Assembly: GCF_013778455.1 (NCBI RefSeq)
Contig: NZ_JACEHE010000007.1
Location: forward strand, 124,001-188,000
DNA length: 64,000 nucleotides
Source of the DNA: Streptomyces himalayensis subsp. himalayensis
Lineage (GTDB): Bacteria > Actinomycetota > Actinomycetes > Streptomycetales > Streptomycetaceae
Reading direction: 5' to 3'
Shown piece after piece: positions 1 to 9,849 of the stretch. Below the pieces are notes generated by a model. The model had not been told where the DNA came from, did not search any database, and saw only the letters and a list, made by a program, of their open reading frames with translations. Numbering within the stretch: position 1 is the stretch's first letter; each line of letters opens with the position of its first letter. The translations under genes were made by a program, and so were the position numbers.

Positions 1-201
1 GCTCTGCACGGCATCGGCCGCGAGGACGTAACCCGGCTCCTCGACCTGGCGGCGACCGCGGCCGCCATCACGTGCACGCGCTTCGGCGCTGAGCCGCCGA
101 CGCTGCCGGAGCTGCGCGCCGCGACCGACGGCGATGACGCGGCCTGCCCGACGCCATCGCCATCCCAGGCGTCTGCCGCCCCGCCCGGGACGCCCTCTTG
201 A
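1..201 (+). CDS. PfkB-family sugar kinase, C-terminal part (cut by window edge)
   Basis: The frame is open from base 1 to the TGA at 199-201, giving the last 66 codons of a gene that starts outside the window. The visible stretch AAITCTRFGAEPPTLPEL is the usual C-terminal helix and RxGAxPP motif of PfkB/ribokinase-type carbohydrate kinases and looks most like bacterial fructokinases. These enzymes phosphorylate a sugar with ATP in the cytoplasm. The sugar-binding residues and the GAGD catalytic motif are upstream, so the substrate cannot be named. About 22 Ala/Pro/Ser-rich residues follow the conserved end, which is longer than usual. The family is fairly secure and the substrate is not. Confidence 0.7.
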   Translation, partial: ALHGIGREDVTRLLDLAATAAAITCTRFGAEPPTLPELRAATDGDDAACPTPSPSQASAAPPGTPS

Positions 202-387
202 TGGACAGCAGGATGCCGCGGTGCATTGCCCGCGCGCACAACGGCACCCTCTGCGTCCACGTAAGCCACCGGGACCGCTGACTTCACCGGCATCTGGGCC
301 CTGCCGCCCGGCGGCACGCCGCACCGTATCGCCGTCTCCCCGCTGACGGCCTGCCCAACGGACTCACCCGGGCCGGCTCGCCGGTGG

Positions 388-474
388 CGCGTCCCTGTGG
401 AGGTCTCCCGCCGGCTGGGGCACTCGACGATCCATATCACCGCTGACCTCTACGGCCACTTGAACGGTCATCCG
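388..474 (+). pseudogene. Tyrosine recombinase (integrase) C-terminal remnant
   Basis: About 29 codons read as the end of a phage-type integrase. The stretch RRLGHSTIHITADLYGHL carries the box-II LGH...T pattern and the Tyr nucleophile (DLY). The rest of the catalytic domain (box I Arg and the His-x-x-Arg) is absent from 202-387, and no start codon or ribosome site precedes it. The frame runs on without a stop into sbcD, but that fusion is probably accidental. It is best read as the scar of a lost integrative element. No tRNA attachment site or direct repeat is visible beside it. Confidence 0.6.
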
Positions 475-621
475 ACTCCCCACGCGGGTGGCAAACTAAG
501 GTCCGTGGTGGACGCGGTGTCCGCCGGCACCGGCGTGGTGGGTGTCGACAAGGGTGCCCCCTGCTGGTTCGTGCCGATTACGGGGCTGAGGAGCGGTGAA
601 CATGCAGGTCGGAGCGGTGCT

Positions 622-1839
622 GTGAGAATCCTGCACACCTCCGACTGGCACCTCGGCCGGGCGTTCCACCGCGTGAGCATGCTCGGTGCCCAGGCCGAGT
701 TCATAGGCCACCTCGTCGCCACTGTCCGTGAGCGCGACGTGGACGCGGTGGTCGTGTCGGGAGATGTGTACGACCGGGCGGTGCCGCCGCTTGCCGCCGT
801 CGAGCTGTTCGACGACGCACTGCACCGGCTCGCGGAGCTGGGCGTGCCCACCGTGATGATCTCCGGCAACCACGACTCCGCGCGCCGCCTCGGTGTCGGT
901 GCCGGGCTCATAGGCCGTGCCGGTATCCATCTGCGCACCGAGCCCGCCGCCGTCGGGACTCCCGTGGTCCTCGGCGACGACCACGGGGACGTGGCGTTCT
1001 ACGGACTGCCGTATCTTGAACCTGCCCTGGTCAAGGACGAGTTCGGGGTGGAGAAGCCCGGTCATGAAGCGGTGCTGGCGGCCGCCATGGACCGGGTGCG
1101 CGCCGATTTCGCCAGCCGCGCGCACGGCACGCGGTCCGTCGTCCTCGCACACGCCTTCGTCACCGGCGGCGCGGCCAGCGACAGCGAGCGCGACATCACC
1201 GTCGGGGGTGTAGCCGCCGTGCCGTCCGGGGTCTTCGACGGCGTCGACTATGTGGCGCTCGGGCATCTGCACGGAAGCCAGACCATCACCGAGCGCGTGC
1301 GCTACTCGGGATCCCCCCTTCCGTACTCCTTCTCGGAGGCCGACCACCGCAAGAGCATGTGGCTCGTCGACCTCGGGCCGGACGGCGAGCTGGACGCCGA
1401 GCGCATCGACTGCCCGGTGCCGCGGGCGCTCGCCCGCATCCGGGGGCCGCTGGAGGAGTTGCTCGAGGACCCGCGGCTCGCCCGCTACGAGGGGGCGTGG
1501 GTCGAGGCCACCCTCACCGACGCCGTGCGCCCGGCCGAGCCCATGGCCCGGCTCACCGAACGCTTCCCCCACACCCTCAGCCTGGTCTTCGAGCCCGACC
1601 GGGCCCCCGAGGACCGGGACGTGTCGTACGGGCAGCGCCTCAAGGGGCGCGGCGACCAGCAGATCGCGGAGGACTTCGTGGCCCATGTGCGCGGCGCGGG
1701 ACCGGACGAGCGGGAACGCGAGGTGCTGCAGGACGCGTTCGACGCCGTGCGCGCCGAGGACGCGAGCCTGCAGGAGGGCGTGCGCGGGCGCCAGGACGAC
1801 CACGGCAGGGGCAAGAACCTGCGTGAGGTCGCCCGGTGA
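622..1839 (+). CDS. sbcD: Exonuclease SbcCD subunit D (Mre11-type nuclease)
   Basis: This is the Mn2+-dependent nuclease subunit of the SbcCD (Mre11-Rad50-like) complex, which opens hairpins and trims blocked double-strand ends. The calcineurin-type phosphoesterase motifs are all present: D8-W-H10, GD48xxD51, GNH84D85 and, further on, ALGHLHGS. The 405-residue length is normal. I start at GTG 622, directly before RILHTSDWH and 7 nt after a GGAG. The open frame extends back to 397, but those codons encode an integrase scrap. The stop overlaps the GTG start of sbcC (GTGA), so the two subunits are translationally coupled. The call is very secure. Confidence 0.93.
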   Translation: MRILHTSDWHLGRAFHRVSMLGAQAEFIGHLVATVRERDVDAVVVSGDVYDRAVPPLAAVELFDDALHRLAELGVPTVMISGNHDSARRLGVGAGLIGRAGIHLRTEPAAVGTPVVLGDDHGDVAFYGLPYLEPALVKDEFGVEKPGHEAVLAAAMDRVRADFASRAHGTRSVVLAHAFVTGGAASDSERDITVGGVAAVPSGVFDGVDYVALGHLHGSQTITERVRYSGSPLPYSFSEADHRKSMWLVDLGPDGELDAERIDCPVPRALARIRGPLEELLEDPRLARYEGAWVEATLTDAVRPAEPMARLTERFPHTLSLVFEPDRAPEDRDVSYGQRLKGRGDQQIAEDFVAHVRGAGPDEREREVLQDAFDAVRAEDASLQEGVRGRQDDHGRGKNLREVAR

Positions 1840-4800
1840 GGCTGCATCGGCTGCGAATGACGGCCTTCGGGCCCTTCGGTACCACTCAGCAGGTCGACTT
1901 CGACGACCTGTCGACCGCCGGGCTGTTCCTGCTGCACGGACCGACCGGCGCGGGGAAGACGTCCGTTCTGGACGCCGTGTGCTATGGGCTGTACGGCTCG
2001 GTACCGGGCGCCCGGCAGAGCGCCGGCCAGGGGACGAACCTGCGCAGCGACCATGCGGCGCCCGCCACCCGCACCGAGGTGTGCCTCGAACTCACCGTCG
2101 CCGGGCGCCGGCTGGAGATCACCCGGCAGCCCCCGTGGGAGCGCCCGAAGAAGCGCGGCACCGGCACCACCACCGAGAAGGCCCAGAGCTGGCTGCGCGA
2201 GTACGACGCCGTGGCGGGGTCCTGGAAGGACCTGAGTCGCTCCCACCAGGAGATCGGCGAGGAGATCAGCCAGCTCCTCGGTATGAGCAAGGAGCAGTTC
2301 TGCCAGGTCGTGCTGTTGCCGCAGGGTGACTTCGCGCGCTTTCTGAGGGCCGACGCGGAGGCGCGCGGCAAGCTGCTCGGGCGGCTCTTCGACACCGGCA
2401 GGTTCGCCGCGGTCGAGCAGCGCCTGGCCGAGCGGCGGCGTGGTGCTGAGGCCGAAGTACGCGAGGGTGACACGCAGTTGCTGGCCGACGCCCATCGTAT
2501 GCAGCAGGCCGCGGGAGACACCGTGGAGCTGCCGCTGCCCGACCTCACGCCCGGAGATCCGGGTCTTGCCGAGGCCGTACTGGCCTGGGCCGCCGTCGCT
2601 CGCGCCGACGCCCGTGAGCGGCTCACCATCGCGCATACCGCCCTGTCGGCCTCCGAGTCGGCGGGGGCCGTGGCGCAGCGGCAGCTCGCCGACGCCCGGG
2701 AAGTGGCCCGGCTGCAGCGTCGGCTCGCCGAGGCGCGCGAACGCTCCGAGCGACTCGACGCGCGTGCCGACGAGTACCGCATGCACCGGGCCCGGATGGA
2801 GCGTGCCCGCAAGGCCGAGTCCGTGGCTCCCGCCCTGGACCTGCGCGAGGCCGCCGAGCGCGAGCACCGTCGGGCCGCTGCGGAAGAGGCACGCGCGCGT
2901 GGCGCACTGCCCGAGATGTTCGCGGACGCCAGTGCGTCGGGGCTCGCGGCCGCCGCCCGCAAGGCCGCGGAGGAGCTGGGCGGCCTCGAATCGGCACGTC
3001 GAGCCGAGCGCCGACTCGCCGAACTGGCCAGCGAGCGCGCCGAACTGGACCGCCAGGAGCGCGCCGACGAGGACTTCCTCCAGGACGCGGCAGGCTGGCT
3101 CGCCGCATGGGAGGAGACACGCGCCGCCCTCCAGGCGCGTATCGACTCCGCCCAGGAGGCGGCAACGCGCGCCGAGCACTTCGCCGGGCGGCTCGAGCCG
3201 GCTCGGGACAGGCTGGCCGCCGCCCGGCGCCGCGACCAGCTCTCCGCCGAGGCCACCGAGGCATACGAGCAGTCGATGACCGCACGCGAGCGTGCCACGG
3301 CCGCCCATGAGAACTGGCTGACGCTCAAGGAACAGCGCCTCCAGAACATCGCAGCCGAGCTCGCCGCGAACCTCACCGAGGGTGCGCCGTGCGCCGTCTG
3401 CGGCGCCACCGAACACCCGGCGCCCGCCCCGAAGGCCGCCGGCCACGTCGACCAGCAGGCCGAGGACGCCGCGCTGGCCGCCCACCGCGACGCCGACGAT
3501 GCCCGCGCCGAAGCCGAGCAGCGGCTGAGTGTCGTACGGGCACAGCTCGCCGCCGCCACGGAGGCCGCCGGCGAGGCGCCCACAGCCCAACTCGCCGAGG
3601 TCTACGGGGACTTGCAGCGGCAACAGGCCGAGGCGCGTGATGTCGCGTCCGGGCTGCACGCGGCCCGCGAGGCACTCGACCAGGCCGAGCGCGAGCACGA
3701 GCGCAGGCTCGGGGCCGGCCAGGAGGCCGGGCAGCGTGCCGCGTCGCGTGCCTCCCGGCGTGAGCTCCTCGATCGTGAAAGGGCCTCGCTGGAGGACGAG
3801 TTGGCGCAGGCGCGGGGTGCCGCGGTCAGCGTCGCGGCCCGGGCCGCCCAGCTGGAACGGCAGGCGGCGATGCTGACCCAGGCCGCCGAAGCCGCCAGGA
3901 TCGCCGAGGACACCGCCCAGCGACGCAAGGACGCCGACGCGCGACTCGCCGACGCTGCCTTCCGGGCCGGGTTCGACACGCCGGAAGCCGCGGCGGCCGC
4001 CCTGCTCGACGACGCGGGGCACCGCGAGCTCCAGCACCGGATCGACGCCTGGCAGCAGGAGGATGCGGCGGTACGTGCGGTCCTCGCGGAGCGCGACACG
4101 GCCGCGGCCGCGCAGCTGCCGCCTGCGGACGTCCGGGCCGCCGAACAGGCCGCCGACCTCGCCGACCGGCGGGTGCGCGACGCCGCGTCCGCGCGGGACG
4201 CGGCCGCGCGGCGGTGCGCCGAACTCGACCGGTTGTCGGCGAGATGCGCGGGCTCGGTCCGCCGATTGGCCCCGCTGCGCGAGGAGTACGACCGCGTGGC
4301 CCGCCTGGCCGGGCTCGCGGCGGGCACCTCCGCGGACAACGAGCGCAAGATGCGCCTGGAGTCCTATGTGCTCGCCGCACGCCTCGAACAGGTCGCGGCC
4401 GCCGCGACCGTGCGGCTGCAGCGCATGTCGTCCGGCCGGTACACGCTGGTGCACTCCGACGACCGTACGGGGCGCGGCCGTTCGGGTCTCGGCCTGCACG
4501 TCGTCGACGCATGGACGGGGCGCGAGCGCGACACCACGACGCTCTCCGGCGGCGAGACGTTCTTCGCGTCGCTCGCGCTCGCGCTGGGCCTCGCCGACGT
4601 CGTGACCGACGAGGCGGGCGGGGTCCGGCTCGACACGCTCTTCATCGACGAGGGCTTCGGCAGCCTCGACGACCAGACGCTCGACGAGGTCCTGGACGTC
4701 CTCGACTCCCTCCGGGAGCGCGACCGCAGCGTCGGCATCGTCAGCCATGTCGCGGACCTGCGCCGCCGTGTCCATGCGCAGCTGGAGGTCGTCAAGGGCA

Positions 4801-4850
4801 GGTCCGGGTCGGTGGTGCGGCAGCGCGGGACGAGCCGGGGCGGCGAGTAG
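1836..4850 (+). CDS. sbcC: Exonuclease SbcCD subunit C (Rad50-like SMC ATPase)
   Basis: This is the ATPase and DNA-tethering subunit that works with SbcD. It has 1004 residues in the expected order: a Walker A motif GPTGAGKTS (35-43); two long Ala/Glu/Arg-rich coiled-coil arms; a zinc-hook CAVC (C519, C522) at the middle; then the ABC signature LSGGE and a Walker B with DEGFGSLD near the C terminus. The GTG start overlaps the sbcD stop by four bases. No other gene follows in the operon. Degenerate 24-bp repeats begin just after its TAG stop. The call is very secure. Confidence 0.93.
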   Translation: MRLHRLRMTAFGPFGTTQQVDFDDLSTAGLFLLHGPTGAGKTSVLDAVCYGLYGSVPGARQSAGQGTNLRSDHAAPATRTEVCLELTVAGRRLEITRQPPWERPKKRGTGTTTEKAQSWLREYDAVAGSWKDLSRSHQEIGEEISQLLGMSKEQFCQVVLLPQGDFARFLRADAEARGKLLGRLFDTGRFAAVEQRLAERRRGAEAEVREGDTQLLADAHRMQQAAGDTVELPLPDLTPGDPGLAEAVLAWAAVARADARERLTIAHTALSASESAGAVAQRQLADAREVARLQRRLAEARERSERLDARADEYRMHRARMERARKAESVAPALDLREAAEREHRRAAAEEARARGALPEMFADASASGLAAAARKAAEELGGLESARRAERRLAELASERAELDRQERADEDFLQDAAGWLAAWEETRAALQARIDSAQEAATRAEHFAGRLEPARDRLAAARRRDQLSAEATEAYEQSMTARERATAAHENWLTLKEQRLQNIAAELAANLTEGAPCAVCGATEHPAPAPKAAGHVDQQAEDAALAAHRDADDARAEAEQRLSVVRAQLAAATEAAGEAPTAQLAEVYGDLQRQQAEARDVASGLHAAREALDQAEREHERRLGAGQEAGQRAASRASRRELLDRERASLEDELAQARGAAVSVAARAAQLERQAAMLTQAAEAARIAEDTAQRRKDADARLADAAFRAGFDTPEAAAAALLDDAGHRELQHRIDAWQQEDAAVRAVLAERDTAAAAQLPPADVRAAEQAADLADRRVRDAASARDAAARRCAELDRLSARCAGSVRRLAPLREEYDRVARLAGLAAGTSADNERKMRLESYVLAARLEQVAAAATVRLQRMSSGRYTLVHSDDRTGRGRSGLGLHVVDAWTGRERDTTTLSGGETFFASLALALGLADVVTDEAGGVRLDTLFIDEGFGSLDDQTLDEVLDVLDSLRERDRSVGIVSHVADLRRRVHAQLEVVKGRSGSVVRQRGTSRGGE

Positions 4851-4863
4851 GGGGGCGGCTCGG

Positions 4864-4935
4864 GGCTACCCGGGTCGGCGAGTCAGGGGACGACCGAGTC
4901 AGCGATCAGGGGGCGACCGGGTCGGCGAATCAGGG
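4864..4935. repeat. Degenerate ~24-bp tandem repeat after sbcC
   Basis: Three imperfect units built on GGGCGACCGGGTCGGCGA-tcaggg (starting at 4864, 4889 and 4912) lie in the 106-bp gap between the sbcC stop and the convergent Lrp gene. A fourth, weaker unit may continue to about 4970 inside the Lrp 3' end. I see no hairpin and no function. Confidence 0.5.
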
Positions 4936-4956
4936 GGCGGCGCGGGACGATCCTGG

Positions 4957-5403
4957 TCAGCGAGTAAGCGGGCGGCGCGGCAACGGCGAGGAGTAGACGA
5001 CGCTCGTGGTGACCGACCCCAGGGTGCCGATCTTGCCCGAGATCTCCTCGAGATGGCGCATCGAGCGTGCGGCGACCTTGATCACGAAGCAGTCGTCGCC
5101 CGTGACGTGGTGGGCCTCGAGGATCTCGGGTGTCGTGTCGACCAGGTCGTGGAACGGCTTGTAGTTGCCGTTCGGGTAGCGCAGCCGGACGAACGCGAGG
5201 ATGGGCAGCCCGAGCCGATCCGGGTCGACCACGGCCGCGTAGCCCTGGATGACGCCCGCCTCCTCGAGCCGGCGCACCCGTTCGGTGACGGCGCTCGCGG
5301 ACATGGAGACGGCCCGCGCCAGCTCCGCGTAACTGGCGCGCCCGTCGCGCTGCAGGGCCTCGAGGATGCGCCAGTCGGTGGCGTCCGTGGAATAACCGGT
5401 CAT
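4957..5403 (-). CDS. Lrp/AsnC family transcriptional regulator
   Basis: This is a 148-residue feast/famine regulator. The N-terminal winged helix runs from about residue 7 to 55 (DWRILEALQRDGRASYAELA, then SASAVTERVRRLEEAGVI). A RAM ligand-binding domain follows, with the usual LxxxHHVTGDDCFVIKV core. I start at ATG 5403, because upstream in-frame codons to 5502 do not match the family. The gene is divergent from the rhodanese gene (131-bp gap), the classic arrangement for a local regulator, so the rhodanese or a sulfur/amino-acid signal is a plausible target. That part is inference. Confidence 0.87.
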   Translation of the reverse strand: MTGYSTDATDWRILEALQRDGRASYAELARAVSMSASAVTERVRRLEEAGVIQGYAAVVDPDRLGLPILAFVRLRYPNGNYKPFHDLVDTTPEILEAHHVTGDDCFVIKVAARSMRHLEEISGKIGTLGSVTTSVVYSSPLPRRPLTR

Positions 5404-5534
5404 GGCCGAGAGATACCAGGGGAATCCCCGGCTGATCAAGGTGGATGCCGGGGATCGTGCCTTCAGCGCGACGATCATGGGCCGTAGATTTTCTGACACC
5501 AACCCCAGCGTCCGACCTTGCGAGGACCGAGACC

Positions 5535-6004
5535 ATGACCGTGACCAGCCGCCCTGACCCCGGCATCAGCCCGGCCGTCGCCAACCCGTCCTGCGGGTCC
5601 CTCCGGCATCGCCCGCCGCTGCCGCCGCGTACTTCGGCGCGAGCCTCGCCTTCCACGCCGACGTGTCCGACGTGGCCGCCGCGCTCGCCGGCGACGGCGA
5701 TCCCGGCTTCGTCGTCGTCGACTCCCGGTCCACCGAGGCCTGGGACCAGGGTCATGTGCCAGGCGCCGTCCACCTGCCGACCGCCCTCATACCGCAGCAG
5801 GCAGAGCAACTGCTCGACAGGTCCGTGCCGGTCGTCACCTACTGCTGGGGCCCCGGCTGCAACGGCGCGACGCGCGCCGCCCTGGCCCTCGCCGAACTCG
5901 GCTTCCAGGTCAAGGAGATGCTCGGCGGCTTCGAGTACTGGGTGCGCGAGGGCTTCGCGTACGAGACCTGGGAGGGCCCGACCAGCGCCCGGCCGACCCG
6001 CTGA
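5535..6004 (+). pseudogene. Rhodanese-like sulfurtransferase, apparently frameshifted
   Basis: ATG 5535, preceded by AGGA, begins MTVTSRPDPGISPAVANP. The normal continuation (VLRVPPASPAAAAAYFGASL) is in the next frame, so one base, probably a G in CCCG-GTC near 5588, is missing. From there the frame encodes a full rhodanese domain: VVVDSRSTEAWDQGHVPGAVHLP, then the active-site loop TYCWGPGCNGATRAAL with the catalytic Cys, then LGGFEYW. The frame stops at 6004. The +1-shifted frame continues to a TGA at 6037-6039 with an all-G/C third-position tail ending DDCGC, hinting at a second shift. Translation from GTG 5663 could still give the catalytic domain. It is divergent from an Lrp regulator. 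Confidence 0.7.
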
Positions 6005-6335
6005 CGGCCCCGGTGGACGGGGACGACTGCGGGTGCTGAGGGCGGGGCCCGCATTGGTCCTGCCGTCCTGCCGCCCTGCCGCTCGGCCGATCCGTCGGCC
6101 CGCCGGCGCGGCCGATGCCGCGGCCTGCCCTGGCCCGCCGCACGGCTGATCCGGCCGCGACCGCTCGGCCGATCGGCGGACGGTCCCTGCCCGGCCACCG
6201 ACTGCGACCCCGGCGCGCGTGCCCCAGCGGCGTGCGTGCCCCCAGCGGCGCGCGTGCCCACGTCGGCCGTCGCAGAGCGGTGGCAGGCGAAAATCGCGTG
6301 CCCGACGGCGGTACCGGAGCGCATCATGATCTGTC
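6005..6335. other. Non-coding gap between rhodanese and SDR genes
   Basis: About 330 bp of C/G-rich sequence with Pro/Ala/Arg-type shadow frames and short repeats of GGCCGATCCG character. There is no convincing gene, hairpin terminator or strong promoter. The SDR start at 6336 has no clear Shine-Dalgarno sequence; CATGAT at 6325-6330 might be a -10 box, placing transcription start within a base of the ATG. Confidence 0.4.
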
Positions 6336-7181
6336 ATGCCCCGACTTCCGCACCCCACCGCCGCACAGCTGCGCCGTGACCCGCTTCCGTTGCGCGGGCG
6401 TACCGCGCTCGTCACCGGTGCCAGCCGCCGCGGCGGCATCGGTTACGCCGTGGCCCGCCGCCTCGTCGCGTACGGAGCGAGCGTGTATCTGCACCACCAC
6501 GTGCCGCACGACGCCGCCCATCCCTGGGGCGCCGACCGGCCGGAGGACGTCGTCGCCGGGGTGCGGGAGGCTCGCGCCGACCCCGGCGCACGGGTTCTCG
6601 ACGGGCCTGGCGATCTGTCCGACCCCGCGGCCCCGGCGGAGCTCGTCCGTACCGCCGCGGAGGCGCTGGGCGGCCGGCTCGACATCCTCGTCGCCAACCA
6701 CGCGCTCAGCGGTGACGACGGCACCCTCGACACCATCGACGCCCGGATGCTGGACGCACACTGGGCGATCGACACGCGCTCCGTGATCCTGCTCGTCCAG
6801 GCCTTCGCCCGGCTGCGCGCCGAGCTACCGCCCCGTACGCCCGGCGGGCGGGTGGTGATGATGACCTCGGGACAGGACATCGCCGGCGGTATGCCGGGCG
6901 AGATCGCGTACGGGCTGCAGAAGGGCGCCCTGGCGTCCGTTACACGTTCCCTCGCGACGACGCTCGCCGAGCACGCGATCACCGTGAACACCGTCAACCC
7001 CGGCCCGGTGGACACGGATTACCTGTCAGGCGAGGCTTACGAGAGCATCGCCGCCATGTTCCCTGCGGGCCGGTGGGGCATGCCCGACGACCCGGCCCGC
7101 CTCATCGCCTGGCTGGCGACGGACGAGGCCGAGTGGATCACGGGACAGGTCATCAACTCGGAGGGCGGCTTCCGCCGTTGA
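6336..7181 (+). CDS. Short-chain dehydrogenase/reductase (SDR) family oxidoreductase
   Basis: This is a 281-residue Rossmann-fold NAD(P)-dependent oxidoreductase. The cofactor loop TGASRRGGIG is at residues 27-36, and LDILVANHA is the NAG-type motif. The catalytic pair Y192-x3-K196 lies in AYGLQKGAL, with the likely Ser in MMTSGQD upstream, then NTVNPGPVDT and a C-terminal EWITGQVINSEGGF. All active-site residues seem intact. The glycine loop has the long form seen in FabG-like and 3-oxoacyl-reductase-like SDRs, but the substrate cannot be inferred. It stands alone between convergent and unrelated genes. Confidence 0.88.
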   Translation: MPRLPHPTAAQLRRDPLPLRGRTALVTGASRRGGIGYAVARRLVAYGASVYLHHHVPHDAAHPWGADRPEDVVAGVREARADPGARVLDGPGDLSDPAAPAELVRTAAEALGGRLDILVANHALSGDDGTLDTIDARMLDAHWAIDTRSVILLVQAFARLRAELPPRTPGGRVVMMTSGQDIAGGMPGEIAYGLQKGALASVTRSLATTLAEHAITVNTVNPGPVDTDYLSGEAYESIAAMFPAGRWGMPDDPARLIAWLATDEAEWITGQVINSEGGFRR

Positions 7182-7183
7182 GT

Positions 7184-7403
7184 CCGGTGCCGGTGCCGGT
7201 GCCGGTGCCGGTGCCGGTGTTGGTTCCTGGCCGAGCCACACCGCGCTTCCCGCGCGGGCCTGTACCGCGCATCCCGCGGAGCCTGTACCGCGCATCCCGC
7301 GGGGCACGCACCGCGCCTCCTGCGCGGCATGCACCGTGCCTCCCGCGCACGACCTGCACCGCGCCTCGCGCGCGCGGAACTGCACCGCGGCTCCCGCGCG
7401 TTC
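7184..7403. repeat. Hexanucleotide (CCGGTG)6 followed by ~23-bp minisatellite
   Basis: Six perfect CCGGTG units (7184-7219) start three bases after the SDR stop. From about 7235 to 7403 there are some seven degenerate units of about 23 bp built on GCCTGTACCGCGCATCCCGC; two of them are nearly identical at about 7259-7302. The block fills most of the gap between two convergent genes. No coding frame in it looks real. Confidence 0.65.
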
Positions 7404-7509
7404 GCCCCCCGAGCGCGGCGCGTGGCGCCCCTGCACCCGGCGGCGGCGGCCGCCGCGTCCGCGTCCGCGTCCGCGGACCGCGCCCGGCCGCCGCCGAAGA
7501 GCAACCGGC

Positions 7510-9228
<1,719 letters not shown>

Positions 9229-9309
9229 ACGGCCATCCTGGTACGGGGAAGCGGGCCGCGTCACGGGGATTCAGGGCTCACGGCGTCCGGGGGTGACGAT
9301 GGTTCGTGG

Positions 9310-9789
9310 TCACGCGGCTTCCGGAGGCAGCAGCGGGCCGCACTCCCACTGCTGGAAGATCAACCGCGTCTCGACCCGCGCGACTTCGCGGCGCGCCGTG
9401 AACTCGTCCAGCACCAGCCGCTGCAGGTCGGCCGCGTCGGCCACGGCGACATGGACGAGGTAGTCGTCCGGGCCCGTGAGATGGAAGACGGTGCGCGCCT
9501 CCGGCAGCGACCGGATCCGCTCCACGAACGGCCCGACGAGCTCCCGCCGGTGCGGGCGCACCTGCACCGAGAGCAGTGCCTCAAGCCCGCGCCCCAGTTT
9601 CGCCGGGTCCAGACGGAGGCGGTGGCCCAGGATCACCCCGGAGCGGCGCAGCCGCGCCACCCGGTCCAGGCATGTCGAGGGCGCGACGCCGACCTGCGCG
9701 GCGAGGTCGCGGTACGTGGTGCGTGCGTCGTTCTGCAGAAGCCGCAGAATGTGCAGGTCAACCGGATCAAGTACGACAGATTCGGGCAT
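9310..9789 (-). CDS. Lrp/AsnC family transcriptional regulator (second copy)
   Basis: This 159-residue Lrp-type regulator has an N-terminal helix-turn-helix (VDLHILRLLQNDARTTYRDL, then VAPSTCLDRVARLRRSGVI) followed by a RAM domain. It is divergent from a Cys/Met-type PLP enzyme with only 60 bp between the starts. This is the standard layout in which an Lrp protein senses an amino acid and controls its catabolic or synthetic enzyme. The target is inferred. It is only distantly similar to the Lrp at 4957-5403. Confidence 0.9.
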   Translation of the reverse strand: MPESVVLDPVDLHILRLLQNDARTTYRDLAAQVGVAPSTCLDRVARLRRSGVILGHRLRLDPAKLGRGLEALLSVQVRPHRRELVGPFVERIRSLPEARTVFHLTGPDDYLVHVAVADAADLQRLVLDEFTARREVARVETRLIFQQWECGPLLPPEAA

Positions 9790-9849
9790 CTGCCGAACGT
9801 AGCACGGACTGCGGCGTCATCACTCCGGCCTTTGTTCACGCTGTCGCCC

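Noticed and set aside
1..621. Integrated element or prophage at the integrase remnant
   Set aside because: Only about 29 codons of recombinase remain; no attachment repeat, tRNA, excisionase, replication or phage genes are nearby.
1485..4775. A 1096-codon open frame on the minus strand opposite sbcC
   Set aside because: It is an antisense shadow of a high-GC gene: low-complexity Arg/Gly/Leu content, no domain and no ribosome site, while sbcC has complete motifs.
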